DNA of 64,000 nucleotides from Deltaproteobacteria bacterium. GTDB taxonomy: Bacteria > Desulfobacterota > Desulfuromonadia > Desulfuromonadales > JAAYDE01. How positions within the stretch are numbered: the stretch's first letter is position 1; each line of letters opens with the position of its first letter. The notes below the pieces were generated by a model. The model searched no databases, was not told the origin of the DNA, and worked only from the letters and a program-made list of their open reading frames with translations. A program made the position numbers and the translations under genes. Location: the NCBI GenBank assembly GCA_012729375.1, contig JAAYDE010000114.1, forward strand, positions 1-64,000, read 5' to 3'. Positions 62,849-64,000 of this stretch are shown here, one piece after another.

Positions 62849-62981
62849 GAAACTCCGCAAGGCATGGAACAGGCAGACAAACGGCATGGAACAACCGCTA
62901 TTAAAGCAGTAAAAAGAGGGAGGAGCAAGGGAAAGGTGGCGCGACGGGCGGTGCAGGGTCCGCCGGAACCGTTCTCCGGTG

Positions 62982-64000
62982 TTACTTTTTGGAACTCGTT
63001 TTGGGGGCTTTGACTGCCTTGGCGGTTTTTCCCTTTTTGGCCGTCGACGTTTTGCTTTCCGCTTTTTTCACTGGTTTTTCGGGGGCTTCGAGCTGATGCC
63101 GCCAGTCGCAGCCTTCCCGGGCGCATTTGCGGTAACGCCCGTCCCGCTTGGTGGTCTTTTCGACGACGATGGGGTAGCTGCATTTGGGACACGCCTCATT
63201 GACCGGAAGATCCCAGAGGGCGAATTTGCAGGAAGGATAGCGGTTGCAGGAGTAGAAAATCTTGCCGTAGCGGCTCTTTTTCTCTTGCAGTTCCCCTTCG
63301 TGGCAGGCCGGACAGGGAATGCCGAGGCCTTTGGGTTTGAACAGAGGTTGGATATTCTTGCATTTCGGGTAGGCGGAGCAGGCCAGGAATTTGCCGTAGC
63401 GCCCGCTTTTGATCAGCATCGGCGCGCCGCATTTCTCGCATTTCTCTTCCGAGTAGACCTGCTCCTTCTCTTCCTCGACGGCCAGGGATTCGGTGAAACG
63501 GCACTCGGGAAAGCCGGAACAGGCCAAAAATTTTCCCGAGCGGCCCAGCTTGATGACCAGTTTCTGACCACACTTGGGGCAGAGGCGGTCCGTGGTCTCG
63601 GTGGTGATCTCCTGTTTGCTGACCTCGACTTCCTTCTGCTTCAGCAGGGCGATGAAGGGCTCCCAGAATTCCCGGAGCATCGGCCGCCATTTTTTCTCTC
63701 CGCGGGAGATGGCGTCCAGAGCCTCTTCCATCTGGGCGGTGAATTCGTAATCGACATACCTGGTGAAATGGGCCGACAGCAGATCGCTGACCACCATCCC
63801 GAGATCCTCCGGGAAAAAGGTCCGTTTTTCCAGGCGGGCGTACTTGCGGGTCACCAGGGTATTCATGATCGGCGCGTAGGTGGAGGGACGGCCGATGCCG
63901 TTTTCCTCCAGGGTCTTGACCAGGGCGGCCTCGGTGAAACGGGGCGGAGGCTGGGTGAAGTGCTGTTCGGGGAGAAGGCTTTGGCAGGTGACCGTTTCTC
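62982..64000 (-). CDS. topA: DNA topoisomerase I, C-terminal part (partial)
   Basis: This is the C-terminal third of a type IA topoisomerase that relaxes negative supercoils; the N-terminal two-thirds lie beyond base 64000. The reading frame is open from the window edge, with [12 protein letters not shown] matching the TopA core, then four zinc fingers of the four-cysteine type (CPKCG/CSGFPEC, CEKCG/CSAYPKC, CPACH/CNRYPSC, CPKCS/CAREGC) and a lysine-rich tail. An internal ATG at 63866 is not the start. Followed 133 bases later by trmFO. Confidence 0.95.
   Translation of the reverse strand, partial: ETVTCQSLLPEQHFTQPPPRFTEAALVKTLEENGIGRPSTYAPIMNTLVTRKYARLEKRTFFPEDLGMVVSDLLSAHFTRYVDYEFTAQMEEALDAISRGEKKWRPMLREFWEPFIALLKQKEVEVSKQEITTETTDRLCPKCGQKLVIKLGRSGKFLACSGFPECRFTESLAVEEEKEQVYSEEKCEKCGAPMLIKSGRYGKFLACSAYPKCKNIQPLFKPKGLGIPCPACHEGELQEKKSRYGKIFYSCNRYPSCKFALWDLPVNEACPKCSYPIVVEKTTKRDGRYRKCAREGCDWRHQLEAPEKPVKKAESKTSTAKKGKTAKAVKAPKTSSKK

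Overview
The window is GC-rich, densely coded, and looks like chromosome of a Gram-negative anaerobe. The best guess is the Desulfuromonadales (Desulfuromonas/Geobacter relatives). The basis is inferred from gene content: a periplasmic multiheme nitrite reductase pair (NrfHA), outer-membrane lipid-transport (Mla) and BAM components, sigma-54 and heat-shock sigma regulation, phenylacetate-CoA ligase with an ACT partner, and radical SAM/B12 proteins. No rRNA, tRNA, CRISPR array, insertion sequence or prophage was seen.

Layout. 0-0.5 kb: the 5' end of a type I restriction subunit (HsdR) leaving the window. 1-9.8 kb (+): a divergent NRAMP transporter with a small P-loop NTPase, a VanZ-like protein, helicase HrpB and a large DUF748 envelope protein. 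9.8-17.7 kb (-): NRAMP-like transporter, ABC-2 exporter, HerA-like ATPase, nrfH-nrfA, then two Cys-rich proteins. 17.8-20.3 kb (+): a DinG helicase carrying an intact JAMM/RadC-like N-terminal domain. 20.3-23.8 kb: amidohydrolase, DUF4126, ACT protein and PaaK. 24.3-30 kb: peroxiredoxin, secreted Cache-like protein, Prc protease, BamD and RpoH, the last under a CIRCE element.

30.2-34.9 kb (+): methyltransferase, then mlaE-F-D-A-C and a cNMP-binding protein. 35-38.2 kb: two divergent radical SAM genes. 38.3-41.7 kb (+): a GlrK-lipoprotein-GlrR (QseE-QseG-QseF-like) operon, followed by a candidate GlrR site and sigma-54-like promoter ahead of small envelope proteins. 43.2-47.8 kb (+): SH3/coiled-coil protein and a two-component trio with no DNA-binding output. 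47.9-51.2 kb (+): prfC, asnS, DUF4177. 51.3-57.9 kb: a TIGR00300-type (ornithine cyclodeaminase-like) protein, DUF169, methyltransferase, a cyclic-2,3-diphosphoglycerate synthetase-like NTPase convergent with carbamate kinase, and a ketopantoate reductase-like gene. 58-64 kb: FmdB zinc ribbon, DUF2520 protein, then a minus-strand housekeeping run topA-trmFO-maf-yggS-gph.

Common themes are envelope maintenance and stress (Mla, BamD, Prc, RpoH, GlrKR, DUF748) and anaerobic nitrogen and redox chemistry (NrfHA, peroxiredoxin, carbamate kinase). The points most worth checking are the JAMM-DinG fusion, the putative GlrR/sigma-54 control region with a possible small RNA, the CIRCE-controlled rpoH, NrfA with an all-CxxCH heme set, and two NRAMP-like proteins lacking the canonical metal-binding motif.
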